The notes under the pieces are model-generated. The model searched no databases and was not told where the DNA came from. It saw nothing but the letters and a program-made list of their open reading frames with translations. Shown piece after piece: positions 8,901-15,241 of a DNA stretch of 64,000 nt (position 1 is the stretch's first letter; every line of letters begins with the position of its first letter). Source of the stretch: Sphingomonas pituitosa NBRC 102491 (GTDB lineage: Bacteria; Pseudomonadota; Alphaproteobacteria; Sphingomonadales; Sphingomonadaceae); the NCBI RefSeq assembly GCF_001598435.1, contig NZ_BCYY01000023.1, positions 1 through 64,000 on the forward strand, written 5' to 3'. The position numbers and the translations under genes were made by a program.

Positions 8901-9403
8901 CGCTCAATCGCGAGGGCCGCCAGCGGCTGCTCGCCGCGTTCGAGGCGGTCGACCAGCATTTCCGCCGGCTGTTCACCACGCTGTTCAACGGCGGCCAAGC
9001 GCATCTCGCGCTGATCGACTCGGACGATCCGCTGGAAGCGGGGCTGGAGATCATGGCCCAGCCGCCGGGCAAGAAGCTGCAGTCGCTCACCCTGCTCTCG
9101 GGCGGCGAGCAGGCGCTGACCGCGGTGGCGCTGATCTTCGCGCTGTTCCTCACCAAGCCGTCGCCGATCTGCGTGCTCGACGAAGTCGATGCGCCGCTGG
9201 ACGACGCCAATGTCGATCGCTTCTGCGACCTGCTGGAGGCGATGACGCGCGAAACGGCGACGCGCTATCTGATCGTCACGCACAATGCAGCGACGATGGC
9301 GCGGATGCATCGGCTGTTTGGCGTGACGATGGTGGAGCGCGGGGTCAGCCGGCTGGTGTCGGTCGATCTCGGCGGCGCGACGAGCCTGCTGGCGGCGGAA
9401 TAG
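5996..9403 (+). CDS. smc: Chromosome segregation SMC ATPase
   Basis: The structural maintenance of chromosomes protein, which forms the condensin-like ring with ScpA/ScpB (not in this window). The 1135 residues show an N-terminal ATPase half with Walker A GPNGCGKSN (about residue 32), a long Ala/Glu/Arg-rich coiled coil, a hinge region around 500-620 (GKDRLLDRVTVAAGYERAL and following), a second coiled coil, and a C-terminal head with signature LSGGEQALTAVALIFAL and Walker B ICVLDEVDAPLDD. Length is normal for alphaproteobacteria. It starts 13 bases after the second DsbA-like gene and is probably co-transcribed with DUF721, which would join helicase loading and chromosome organisation in one transcript. 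Confidence 0.96.
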   Translation: MQIKRLRLTGFKSFVDPADLRIEPGLTGIVGPNGCGKSNLLEALRWVMGETSAKSMRGAGMEDVIFAGTATRPQRDFAEVTIVADLPEQQDELEIIRRIERGAGSAYRINGRDVRAKDVALAFADAATGAHSPALVSQGRIGAIIAAKPGDRRAMLEEAAGIAGLHVRRRDAEQKLRATETNLTRLDELIGEQEQRAAALKRQARQAERYRELSDRIRVAEGRMIFARWRDAAMAADVARKEAAEADTLVAERSAAQAEAEAAQHAATEAVGTLRAESLRLRDAASDAQHRLQTLRNARHGVERRIAELAEASRRLEADRSREASLARDAAEAIERLTAEQATLDARIAETGARVPLLESALAEAERGARDAEVALSQALAQQASEAAEVRVAEAALSAARGRLERSQRDQARIDAEGRALGDTAPLHAERHRAAEARAEAQRQAEAARDALTRADAEERAAIESRNGAQAARATAHAELAQIDSEAAALAKATKPSGKDRLLDRVTVAAGYERALAAALGDDLEAGLDAAAERHWGGAESLPTDPARPAGTTPLAEHVTAPAELARRLAQVLVCETDGGQPLAVGQRLVTLQGVLRRWDGYRARSGGAAAAERLERVNRLAALERARPAAQAALEAAAAALSRIEATIADARRSAAENRKRLDQADLAMREATRAEDRAASQLERLEAQRADLETRRARVAAETEEAGAEVGRAETAKAALPDGAETRAKVAARSREADTARAAAASARAERATLDRDLAQARERLSAAAAEAKSWSARASDATRRSAEMDARAATLAQERESIATRPAQIASQLAEAEASNDAMKRDSAAAQSAERDAEAALRAAEAMLRKASETLSEARERRAGAAARAENQDLRRVEMGRVSGERFECPPPLLPVRLNFEPAGVRTPQEESAALEKLSTDRERLGPVNLVAETELAELEAAFGTNAKERDELIQAVHRLRGSIGTLNREGRQRLLAAFEAVDQHFRRLFTTLFNGGQAHLALIDSDDPLEAGLEIMAQPPGKKLQSLTLLSGGEQALTAVALIFALFLTKPSPICVLDEVDAPLDDANVDRFCDLLEAMTRETATRYLIVTHNAATMARMHRLFGVTMVERGVSRLVSVDLGGATSLLAAE

Positions 9404-9506
9404 ATGGTGCCGGCGCGGTTATACGCCGACATCAGGCGGCTGGCAGGATGACCGGATTTGGGTGGGAAGCAGACGCTACGCAGTGTCGGTCGCCTGCACT
9501 CCGATG

Positions 9507-9929
9507 TCAGATTGTTCGCGATCGCTGCCGCGGCAGCGGCGTTGGCAGCGGAATGACAAATGTCGGTTCGCACCGGATGAGCACGCGAAAGGCCTTACTG
9601 CCCCCGAAGACGGGAGTTGCTCGGCCGATTGGCCGCATCAACAGAGCGTCGCGTAAAGGCGCTGGAAGCGCGGCAATCGGTACGTTGGTCTTCACGGCGA
9701 CGCTGAGCGACCCGTGCAGTCCTCGCGCTTTGAGCCGGTCCATGAGTTTGAGACCCTCTGCGCAAGACGTGATCTTCGCGGTCTCCTCCTGCATCGCCTT
9801 TTGGTGCTCGGCAGCGCCAGCCTTCGGAGCGGCGAGGCTGAGCTGGAGCAGCGTCGCTCGCTCCGGCGCGGCTGGAGCCTGGATGGCGAGCGCCGTTGCT
9901 GCGATGATGACGTTGATTCCAATCAACAT
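9507..9929 (-). CDS. Small exported protein resembling the tail of SurA-type chaperones
   Basis: A 140-residue protein with an N-terminal membrane or signal segment (MLIGINVIIAATALAIQA). The start is decided by an AGGAGA Shine-Dalgarno 7-8 bases before ATG 9929; an in-frame ATG at 9953 lacks one. The C-terminal half, with LPAPLRDALLMRPIGRATPVFG then FRVLIRCE, is like the segment that follows or precedes the parvulin domain in sphingomonad SurA-type isomerases, but no parvulin domain is present here. It may be a SurA-like periplasmic adaptor or a remnant of such a gene. The resemblance is from memory of the family pattern and is not tested by a search. Confidence 0.55.
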   Translation of the reverse strand: MLIGINVIIAATALAIQAPAAPERATLLQLSLAAPKAGAAEHQKAMQEETAKITSCAEGLKLMDRLKARGLHGSLSVAVKTNVPIAALPAPLRDALLMRPIGRATPVFGGSKAFRVLIRCEPTFVIPLPTPLPRQRSRTI

Positions 9930-10039
9930 GGCGGCTCTCCTCGTGACGCGCATATATCATTCTGTCGAACCTGAACCGGGCCTTACGCGACGCCAGGAGC
10001 GGGCGTGTTGGTAGCCGCAGTGTCCGCTGTTGGGCGCAG

Positions 10040-10234
10040 TCAGCCAGTCAGCGCATCCTTTTGCCGCTTGGTGTGCAAAGCTAAAACCACCTCCACAATC
10101 CCAGCTCCGAGCACCACCCAGAGTGCGATATCGGAGGTCGGGCTGGAGGATTCGGCGATAAGAAGGGTGCAGATGCCAACCATCTGAACTAATAAGGCCG
10201 TGATTAAGAAGAATTTCGTCGCGACTCTGCTCAC
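10040..10234 (-). CDS. Small two-helix membrane protein, unknown
   Basis: A 64-residue frame starting with GTG at 10234, preceded by GGGAG at 8-base spacing. It encodes two hydrophobic stretches (FFLITALLVQMVGICTLLIA and ALWVVLGAGIVEVVLALH) separated by a short polar loop, with a basic tail (TKRQKD). I do not recognise a family. It lies between the SurA-like gene and a hypothetical gene, all on the minus strand, in a short region richer in A/T than its neighbours. A small integral membrane protein is the only supportable statement. Confidence 0.5.
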   Translation of the reverse strand: MSRVATKFFLITALLVQMVGICTLLIAESSSPTSDIALWVVLGAGIVEVVLALHTKRQKDALTG

Positions 10235-10299
10235 CGCGATACTCCCATGCCGCGTCGTTATCACAACTTGCACGAGATCGAGACGCCCGCAACTTGGCG

Positions 10300-10560
10300 T
10301 CAGCCGACATCCCATTTGAGCGCCGAGGCATCGACCAGATCCGCGCCCAGATGACGAACGAACGCCTCGCGCAGCCCGTCCTTGTGTTTGCTCCACTTGG
10401 CAGGATCGGACGATGGATCGACGCCCTCGGCCTGGAACAGCCATTCGACGAACTGTTCAGCGGTCACAGGTCCCGCTTCCGGAATGAAATCATCGACGTG
10501 GGAAGGCTCGCCCTGAACAATCCCCCCGCACCAGCCTCGCTCCACACAAACCTCGTTCAT
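10300..10560 (-). CDS. Hypothetical soluble protein
   Basis: An 86-residue acidic frame (MNEVCVERGWCGGIVQGEPS at the N-terminus, then VTAEQFVEWLFQAEGVD and LREAFVRHLGADLVDASAL). It contains two cysteines near the N-terminus and looks like a small globular alpha-helical domain. An alternative GTG start at 10590 extends it by 10 residues with another Cys, and neither start has a convincing ribosome binding site. It follows the hemerythrin gene on the same strand by about 34 bases. I do not recognise the family. Confidence 0.55.
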   Translation of the reverse strand: MNEVCVERGWCGGIVQGEPSHVDDFIPEAGPVTAEQFVEWLFQAEGVDPSSDPAKWSKHKDGLREAFVRHLGADLVDASALKWDVG

Positions 10561-10594
10561 CAGCGCATTGTAGCCAGGCGATCTGCACACAGGG

Positions 10595-11032
10595 TCAGTG
10601 CCGCGTCGGGAAGCCCGGCTCGCCCTGCAGCGCGGCAGCGACCAGCAGGCTTTCCTCCAGCTTCACCCGATTGCGCAGGCGCGGCAGCATCGCGCGGCTC
10701 GCATCGGCGAAGCCCTTGCGGTCTGCGGCGATCTGCTCGGGCGTCCAGAACTGCAGATAGTCCTGCCAGTTGGCCTTCAGCCGCTCGAACTCCTCCCGCA
10801 CCTGATCCACCTTGTTGCGCGAGATCCCGGGCTGGGCGGAGAGCGTGAGCGTGTAGATGGTGGTGTCCTCGCGGGCGAGGTGGTCGGCCACGCAGTTGAG
10901 CAGATGATCGAGCGCGGTGGACAGCTCCACCGGTGCCGCGTCGCTTTCGAGAAGGCCGGAGAGTCGCCGCGCGAGGATGTCGATCATCTCGTGATCGTGC
11001 CGCAGTTCGGCGATCGTCGTAGTTGCCATCAT
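10595..11032 (-). CDS. Hemerythrin HHE-domain protein
   Basis: A 145-residue helical protein with metal-ligand style motifs: LRHDHEMI in the first helix, HLLNCVADHLAREDTTIY in the second, and later helices with acidic and basic residues (KVDQVREEFERLKANWQDYL). This fits the HHE cation-binding (hemerythrin-like) family, which binds a di-iron centre and often senses or buffers oxygen, NO or iron. The start ATG 11032 has GGGAGG 7 bases upstream. The later histidine ligands of classical hemerythrin are not obvious, so the iron site may be incomplete. No partner gene suggests a specific function. Confidence 0.8.
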   Translation of the reverse strand: MMATTTIAELRHDHEMIDILARRLSGLLESDAAPVELSTALDHLLNCVADHLAREDTTIYTLTLSAQPGISRNKVDQVREEFERLKANWQDYLQFWTPEQIAADRKGFADASRAMLPRLRNRVKLEESLLVAAALQGEPGFPTRH

Positions 11033-11136
11033 GGCGTGCCCTCCCGTCTCTAGCGCGTGCGCTTGCGTGTCTCCCCCCTGAGTCCAACCATAGCGCAGCG
11101 CGCGACAAAAGAAAGCAGGGCCGTTTCGGATACGAA

Positions 11137-11163
11137 AAGGGGCCCGGCATCGCCGGACCCCTT
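11137..11163 (-). terminator. Terminator after pnp
   Basis: On the minus strand the arms AAGGGGTCCGGC / GCCGGGCCCCTT pair around a GAT loop with one G-U wobble and are followed by TTTTC. It lies about 28 bases past the pnp stop codon. The wobble pairs only in the minus-strand RNA, which supports it acting for pnp. Confidence 0.75.
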
Positions 11164-11190
11164 CCCTGTTTCCGTATGGAACGCCTGCGA

Positions 11191-13530
11191 TCAGTCGCGA
11201 TCGCCGGTCAGGAATGCCGGCAGGCCGATGTCGCCGCCGTCTTCCTTGCCTTCGCTGCGCTCGCCGCGCGGCTTGTCGCCACGGTCGCGGCGCGGGCCGC
11301 GCTCGCCACCGCGCTCACCGCCACGGCCGCCTTCGCGACGACGGTCACCGCCGCGATCGCCACGGTCACCGCGGTCGCCACGATCACCGCGCGGTTCGCG
11401 GGCTTCGCGGGCCGGACGCGAGTCTTCGAGCTCGGCACCGGTCTCCTGGTCGACGACGCGCATCGACAGGCGCACCTTGCCGCGCGGATCGATTTCGAGG
11501 ACCTTGACCTTGACTTCCTGGCCTTCGCTCAGGACGTCCGAGACCTTCTCGACGCGCTCGTTCTTGATCTCCGAGACGTGGACGAGACCGTCCTTGCCGC
11601 CCATGAAGTTCACGAACGCACCGAAATCGACGAGGTTGACGACCTTGCCGTTGTAGATCTTGCCGACTTCGGCTTCCTCGACGAGGCCCTTGATCCACTT
11701 GATCGCGGCTTCGATCTGCGCCGGATCCGACGAGCTGACCTTGATCACGCCCTCGTCGTCGATGTCGACCTTGGCGCCGGTGGTGGCGACGATCTCGCGG
11801 ATCACCTTGCCGCCGGTGCCGATCACTTCACGGATCTTCGACTTGTCGATCGTGAAGGTCTCGATGCGCGGGGCATGGGCGGAAAGCTCGGTGCGGGCTT
11901 CGCCCAGCGCCTTGTTCATCTCGCCCAGGATGTGCGCACGACCGGCCTTCGCCTGGTTGAGCGCCGCCTCGAAGATCTCCTTGGTGATGCCGGCGATCTT
12001 GATGTCCATCTGCATCGTGGTGATGCCCTCGGACGTGCCCGCCACCTTGAAGTCCATGTCGCCGAGGTGATCCTCGTCGCCCAAGATGTCGGACAGGATC
12101 GCATAATCCTTGCCCTCGAGGATCAGGCCCATGGCGATGCCCGAGACCGGACGCTTGATCGGCACGCCGGCGTCCATCATCGCGAGGCTGCCGCCGCACA
12201 CCGACGCCATCGACGACGAGCCGTTCGACTCGGTGATGTCGCTGGTCAGGCGGATCGTGTAGGGGAAGTCTTCCTTCGCCGGCAGCACCGGGTGCAGCGC
12301 GCGCCAGGCCAGCTTGCCATGGCCGACTTCGCGACGGCCCGGCGCACCGAAGCGGCCGACTTCGCCGACCGAATAGGGCGGGAAGTTATAGTGCAGCATG
12401 AAGTTCTGGTAGCTGAGGCCGTTCAGGCCATCGATCATCTGCTCGGCATCCTTGGTGCCGAGGGTGCAGGTGGCGATGGTCTGGGTCTCGCCGCGGGTGA
12501 ACAGGGCCGAGCCGTGCGCACGCGGCAGGAAGTGCGTCTCCGCCTCGATCGGGCGGATCTGCGTGGTGGTGCGGCCATCGATGCGCTTGCCGTCCTTGAG
12601 GATGGCGGTGCGGACGATCTCGGCTTCCAGCTTCTTGGTCAGCTTGATGCCGGCCATGACGTCCTGGGGGCTCAGACCTTCCTCGGTGAACTGCGCCTTC
12701 GCCTTCGCGCGCGCTTCGTTCAGCGCGTTCGAACGGGCCGACTTGTCGGTCAGCTTGTAGGCGGCGGCGATGTCCTTGCCGATCAGCTTCTTCAGCTTGT
12801 CCTTGATCTTGGCGTTGTCGTTCGACGACGCGATCTCCCAAGGATCCTTGGCGGCCTGCTCGGCGAGCTTGACGATCGCCTTGACGATCTCGCGGCACGC
12901 GTCGTGCGCGAACAGCACGGCGCCGAGCATGATCTCTTCCGAAAGCTCCTTGGCTTCGGATTCGACCATCATCACCGCGTCATAGGTGGCGGCGACGACG
13001 AGATCGAGCTCGCCCTCGGCGACCTGCGCGTCGGTCGGGTTCAGGATGTACTCGCCGTTGAGATAGCCGACGCGCGCGGCGCCGATCGGGCCCATGAACG
13101 GCACGCCCGAGATCGTCAGCGCGGCGGAGGCGGCGACGATCGAGAGGATGTCGGGCTCGTTCTCGCCGTCATAGCTCAGCACCTGAGCGATGGCGTTGAT
13201 CTCGTTGTAGAAGCCTTCCGGGAACAGCGGGCGGATCGGGCGGTCGATGAGGCGGGAGACCAGCGTCTCCTTCTCGGTGGCGCCGCGCTCGCGCTTGAAG
13301 AAGCCACCCGGGATGCGACCGGCGGCCGAAAACTTTTCCTGGTAGTGGACGGTCAGCGGGAAGAAGTCCTGGCCTTCCTTCACGCTCTTGGCGGCGGTGA
13401 CCGCGCACAGCACCACGGTTTCGCCGAGGGTCGCGATCACCGCGCCGTCGGCCTGGCGGGCAACCTTGCCCGTTTCGAGAGTCAGCGTCTTGCCGCCCCA
13501 CTCGATCGATACAGTCTTCTTGTCGAACAT
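11191..13530 (-). CDS. pnp: Polynucleotide phosphorylase (PNPase)
   Basis: A 3'-5' phosphorolytic exoribonuclease and degradosome component. The 779 residues hold two RNase PH domains (the second with FPPYSVGEVGRFGAPGRREVGHG and ESNGSSSMASVCGG), a KH domain (IGTGGKVIREIVATTGAKVDI split over about residues 560-580), an S1 domain (GKIYNGKVVNLVDFGAFVNF) and a long Arg/Gly/Asp-rich tail (repeats of GDRGDRGDRG, then RRREGGRGGERGGERG) ending GLPAFLTGDRD. The RG-rich tail is probably an RNA- or RNase E-binding extension. The start MFDKKTVSIEW at 13530 has AAGGAA upstream. It lies downstream of rpsO as in many bacteria. Confidence 0.97.
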   Translation of the reverse strand: MFDKKTVSIEWGGKTLTLETGKVARQADGAVIATLGETVVLCAVTAAKSVKEGQDFFPLTVHYQEKFSAAGRIPGGFFKRERGATEKETLVSRLIDRPIRPLFPEGFYNEINAIAQVLSYDGENEPDILSIVAASAALTISGVPFMGPIGAARVGYLNGEYILNPTDAQVAEGELDLVVAATYDAVMMVESEAKELSEEIMLGAVLFAHDACREIVKAIVKLAEQAAKDPWEIASSNDNAKIKDKLKKLIGKDIAAAYKLTDKSARSNALNEARAKAKAQFTEEGLSPQDVMAGIKLTKKLEAEIVRTAILKDGKRIDGRTTTQIRPIEAETHFLPRAHGSALFTRGETQTIATCTLGTKDAEQMIDGLNGLSYQNFMLHYNFPPYSVGEVGRFGAPGRREVGHGKLAWRALHPVLPAKEDFPYTIRLTSDITESNGSSSMASVCGGSLAMMDAGVPIKRPVSGIAMGLILEGKDYAILSDILGDEDHLGDMDFKVAGTSEGITTMQMDIKIAGITKEIFEAALNQAKAGRAHILGEMNKALGEARTELSAHAPRIETFTIDKSKIREVIGTGGKVIREIVATTGAKVDIDDEGVIKVSSSDPAQIEAAIKWIKGLVEEAEVGKIYNGKVVNLVDFGAFVNFMGGKDGLVHVSEIKNERVEKVSDVLSEGQEVKVKVLEIDPRGKVRLSMRVVDQETGAELEDSRPAREAREPRGDRGDRGDRGDRGGDRRREGGRGGERGGERGPRRDRGDKPRGERSEGKEDGGDIGLPAFLTGDRD

Positions 13531-13630
13531 GTCGTTTCCTTCACTCCCCGGTGCCAATCACGCGGGGGGCCTATGCGTGAGCCGTATGTGGCTCGTGGGA
13601 CCGACCGTATTGCCGGATCCCCCGTTTCGA

Positions 13631-13651
13631 CCCCGGCGCCATTCGCCGGGG
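13631..13651 (-). promoter_or_regulatory. Hairpin in the pnp leader
   Basis: CCCCGGCG / CGCCGGGG arms (8 bp, perfect, 5-base loop) lie about 100 bases upstream of the pnp start, between rpsO and pnp. In enterobacteria pnp represses itself through RNase III cutting of a leader stem-loop. A similar role here is inference from position only. Confidence 0.4.
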
Positions 13652-13683
13652 ACCGCCGATGCGTTATCGCACCGGAATGACAA

Positions 13684-13707
13684 AAAGGCGACCCGAAGGT
13701 CGCCTTT
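13684..13707 (-). terminator. Terminator after rpsO
   Basis: On the minus strand AAAGGCGACC-TTCG-GGTCGCCTTT is followed by TTG: a 10-bp perfect stem with a UUCG tetraloop and a short T-run, 6 bases past the rpsO stop. It probably attenuates rather than fully blocks read-through into pnp. Confidence 0.85.
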
Positions 13708-13713
13708 CCGTGG

Positions 13714-13983
13714 TTACTTGCGAAGACCGAGCTTCGCGATGAGATCTGCGTAGCGGCCCTGGTCCTTCTTCTTCAGATAGTCCAGGAGGCTGCGGCGCTT
13801 GTTGACCAGCATCAGCAGACCGCGGCGCGAGTGGTTATCCTTCGCGTGGGTCTTGAAGTGCTCGGTGAGGTTGGCGATGCGCTCCGAGAGGATCGCGACC
13901 TGCACTTCGGGGCTGCCGGTGTCACCCTCGTTGCGAGCGTGTTCCTTGACGAGCGCTTCCTTGCGCTCCTGCGTGATCGACAT
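13714..13983 (-). CDS. rpsO: 30S ribosomal protein S15
   Basis: An 89-residue primary 16S rRNA-binding protein of the small-subunit platform. The sequence MSITQERKEALVKEHARNEG, then VQVAILSERIANLTEHFKTH and the conserved HSRRGLLMLVNKRRSLLDYL, matches the whole length of the S15 family. It lies between truB and pnp in the classic truB-rpsO-pnp order, with a 20-base gap from truB and a strong hairpin terminator immediately after its stop. Confidence 0.98.
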   Translation of the reverse strand: MSITQERKEALVKEHARNEGDTGSPEVQVAILSERIANLTEHFKTHAKDNHSRRGLLMLVNKRRSLLDYLKKKDQGRYADLIAKLGLRK

Positions 13984-14003
13984 GTGTTTTCCTACGACAT
14001 CGC

Positions 14004-15032
14004 TTAGAGGTTGAAACCGCGGACGACCCGGATCTGTCCGGCTTCAGCCTCTACCAGCGCAATCGGCGTGTCGCCGGAAAGCGCGAAATATTGGCCATCG
14101 TCTGCGGCAATCCCGACCAAGACCCGCCCCTGACGGAGCAGCCCTGCCTGATCGGGGGTGAGGGATAGAGCCGGGATGTCGTCCAGCCCCGCCCTCAACG
14201 GCAGGAGAATGTCTTCAAGGCGACGCTGCCTAGCGGCATCGGCCAAAAAGTCCAGCGAAATCGCCTGATCCAGGCTGAACGGGCCGGCCTTGATCCGACG
14301 GAGATAGGTGACGTGGCCCACGGTGCCAAGGGCGTGCGCGATGTCGCGGGCAAGGCTGCGGATGTACGTGCCCTTGGAAACATGGGCGCGCAGGGTGATT
14401 TTCGGGAGCAGCGCGTCTGCCGATGCCGCCGGCGCACTCCCTGCCCCCAAGCCGTCATCCCGGCGAAAGCCGGGATCCATTGGGGTCCCCGTTTCGGTGG
14501 TTGCTTCGAGCGTAGTTGCGAATGGATCCCGGCTTTCGCCGGGATGACGGTCGTTGGGGGAAGGCACTACGACCAACCCATAAATCGTCACCGCCCGGCT
14601 CTTCAGCAGCACCGTCTCGCCTGCACGTGCGAGGTCGTACGCCCGCGCACCATCCACCTTCAGCGCCGAATAGGCCGGCGGCACCTGCTCGATCGGCCCG
14701 GTGAAGCGCGGCAGCACCGCCATGAGGTCCGCCATGCTTGGCCGCACGCCGGACTCCGCGATGCTCTTCCCCTCGGCGTCCAGCGTGTCCGTCTCCACCC
14801 CGAACTGGATCGTGAAGTCGTACACCTTGTCGCTGTCGAGCATCCGTCCGGCGAGCTTGGTCGCCTCGCCCAGCGCGATCGGCAGCACGCCCGTCGCCAG
14901 CGGGTCGAGCGTTCCGCCATGGCCGACCTTGACCTTGGCATAGCCGCCCTCGCGGAGCGCGCGCTTCACGGCGCTCACGCCCTGGGTGGAGCCGAGGCCC
15001 AAAGGTTTGTCGAGGAGGATCCAGCCATGCAT
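14004..15032 (-). CDS. truB: tRNA pseudouridine(55) synthase TruB, carrying an in-frame repeat insertion
   Basis: Makes pseudouridine 55 in the T-loop of tRNAs. Catalytic Asp lies in GGTLDPLATGVLPIALGEAT (about residues 39-58), followed by conserved YDFTIQFGVETDTLDAEG, PPAYSALKVDGARAYDLAR and the C-terminal block HVSKGTYIRSLARDIAHALG. The 342-residue length exceeds the usual 300-315 because residues about 161-194 are encoded by a 99-bp palindromic repeat (14452-14550) reading HPGESRDP and MDPGFRRDDG. The insert sits in a linker just before the KITLRAHVSKGTYIRS block. I chose ATG 15032 (MHGWILLDKPLG) by homology; an upstream in-frame ATG at MSWFACGP is possible. No clear Shine-Dalgarno precedes either. 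Confidence 0.95.
   Translation of the reverse strand: MHGWILLDKPLGLGSTQGVSAVKRALREGGYAKVKVGHGGTLDPLATGVLPIALGEATKLAGRMLDSDKVYDFTIQFGVETDTLDAEGKSIAESGVRPSMADLMAVLPRFTGPIEQVPPAYSALKVDGARAYDLARAGETVLLKSRAVTIYGLVVVPSPNDRHPGESRDPFATTLEATTETGTPMDPGFRRDDGLGAGSAPAASADALLPKITLRAHVSKGTYIRSLARDIAHALGTVGHVTYLRRIKAGPFSLDQAISLDFLADAARQRRLEDILLPLRAGLDDIPALSLTPDQAGLLRQGRVLVGIAADDGQYFALSGDTPIALVEAEAGQIRVVRGFNL
14452..14550. repeat. 99-bp composite palindromic repeat inside truB
   Basis: Perfect 30-bp inverted arms lie at 14452-14481 and 14521-14550 with a 39-base centre. Each arm also folds on itself as CCCGGC-GAAA-GCCGGG, a GNRA-capped hairpin. The length is 33 codons, it stays in frame and contains no stop in the truB frame. 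A 98-bp member with the same arm pattern lies in imuB (42358-42455). It resembles the alphaproteobacterial palindromic elements known to insert in reading frames (as in Rickettsia), here by analogy. Confidence 0.9.
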
Positions 15033-15241
15033 CGCCGCGCCATAGGTGCGCTTCGGTCCACACGCAAACCACGACATTATTGCAACAGGTGGAAGCAAAC
15101 CGTGCCAGCAAACGATCGCACAGCTTGATGGAGGTGACGTTTCCGCTACAGGCCCGCGCAAAATCAGCGACACCGACAAGAAACGATCGTGACATCGTGC
15201 AGGAGAGGGTGCCCCATCATTGCACGGGGACTCGACTCAAC

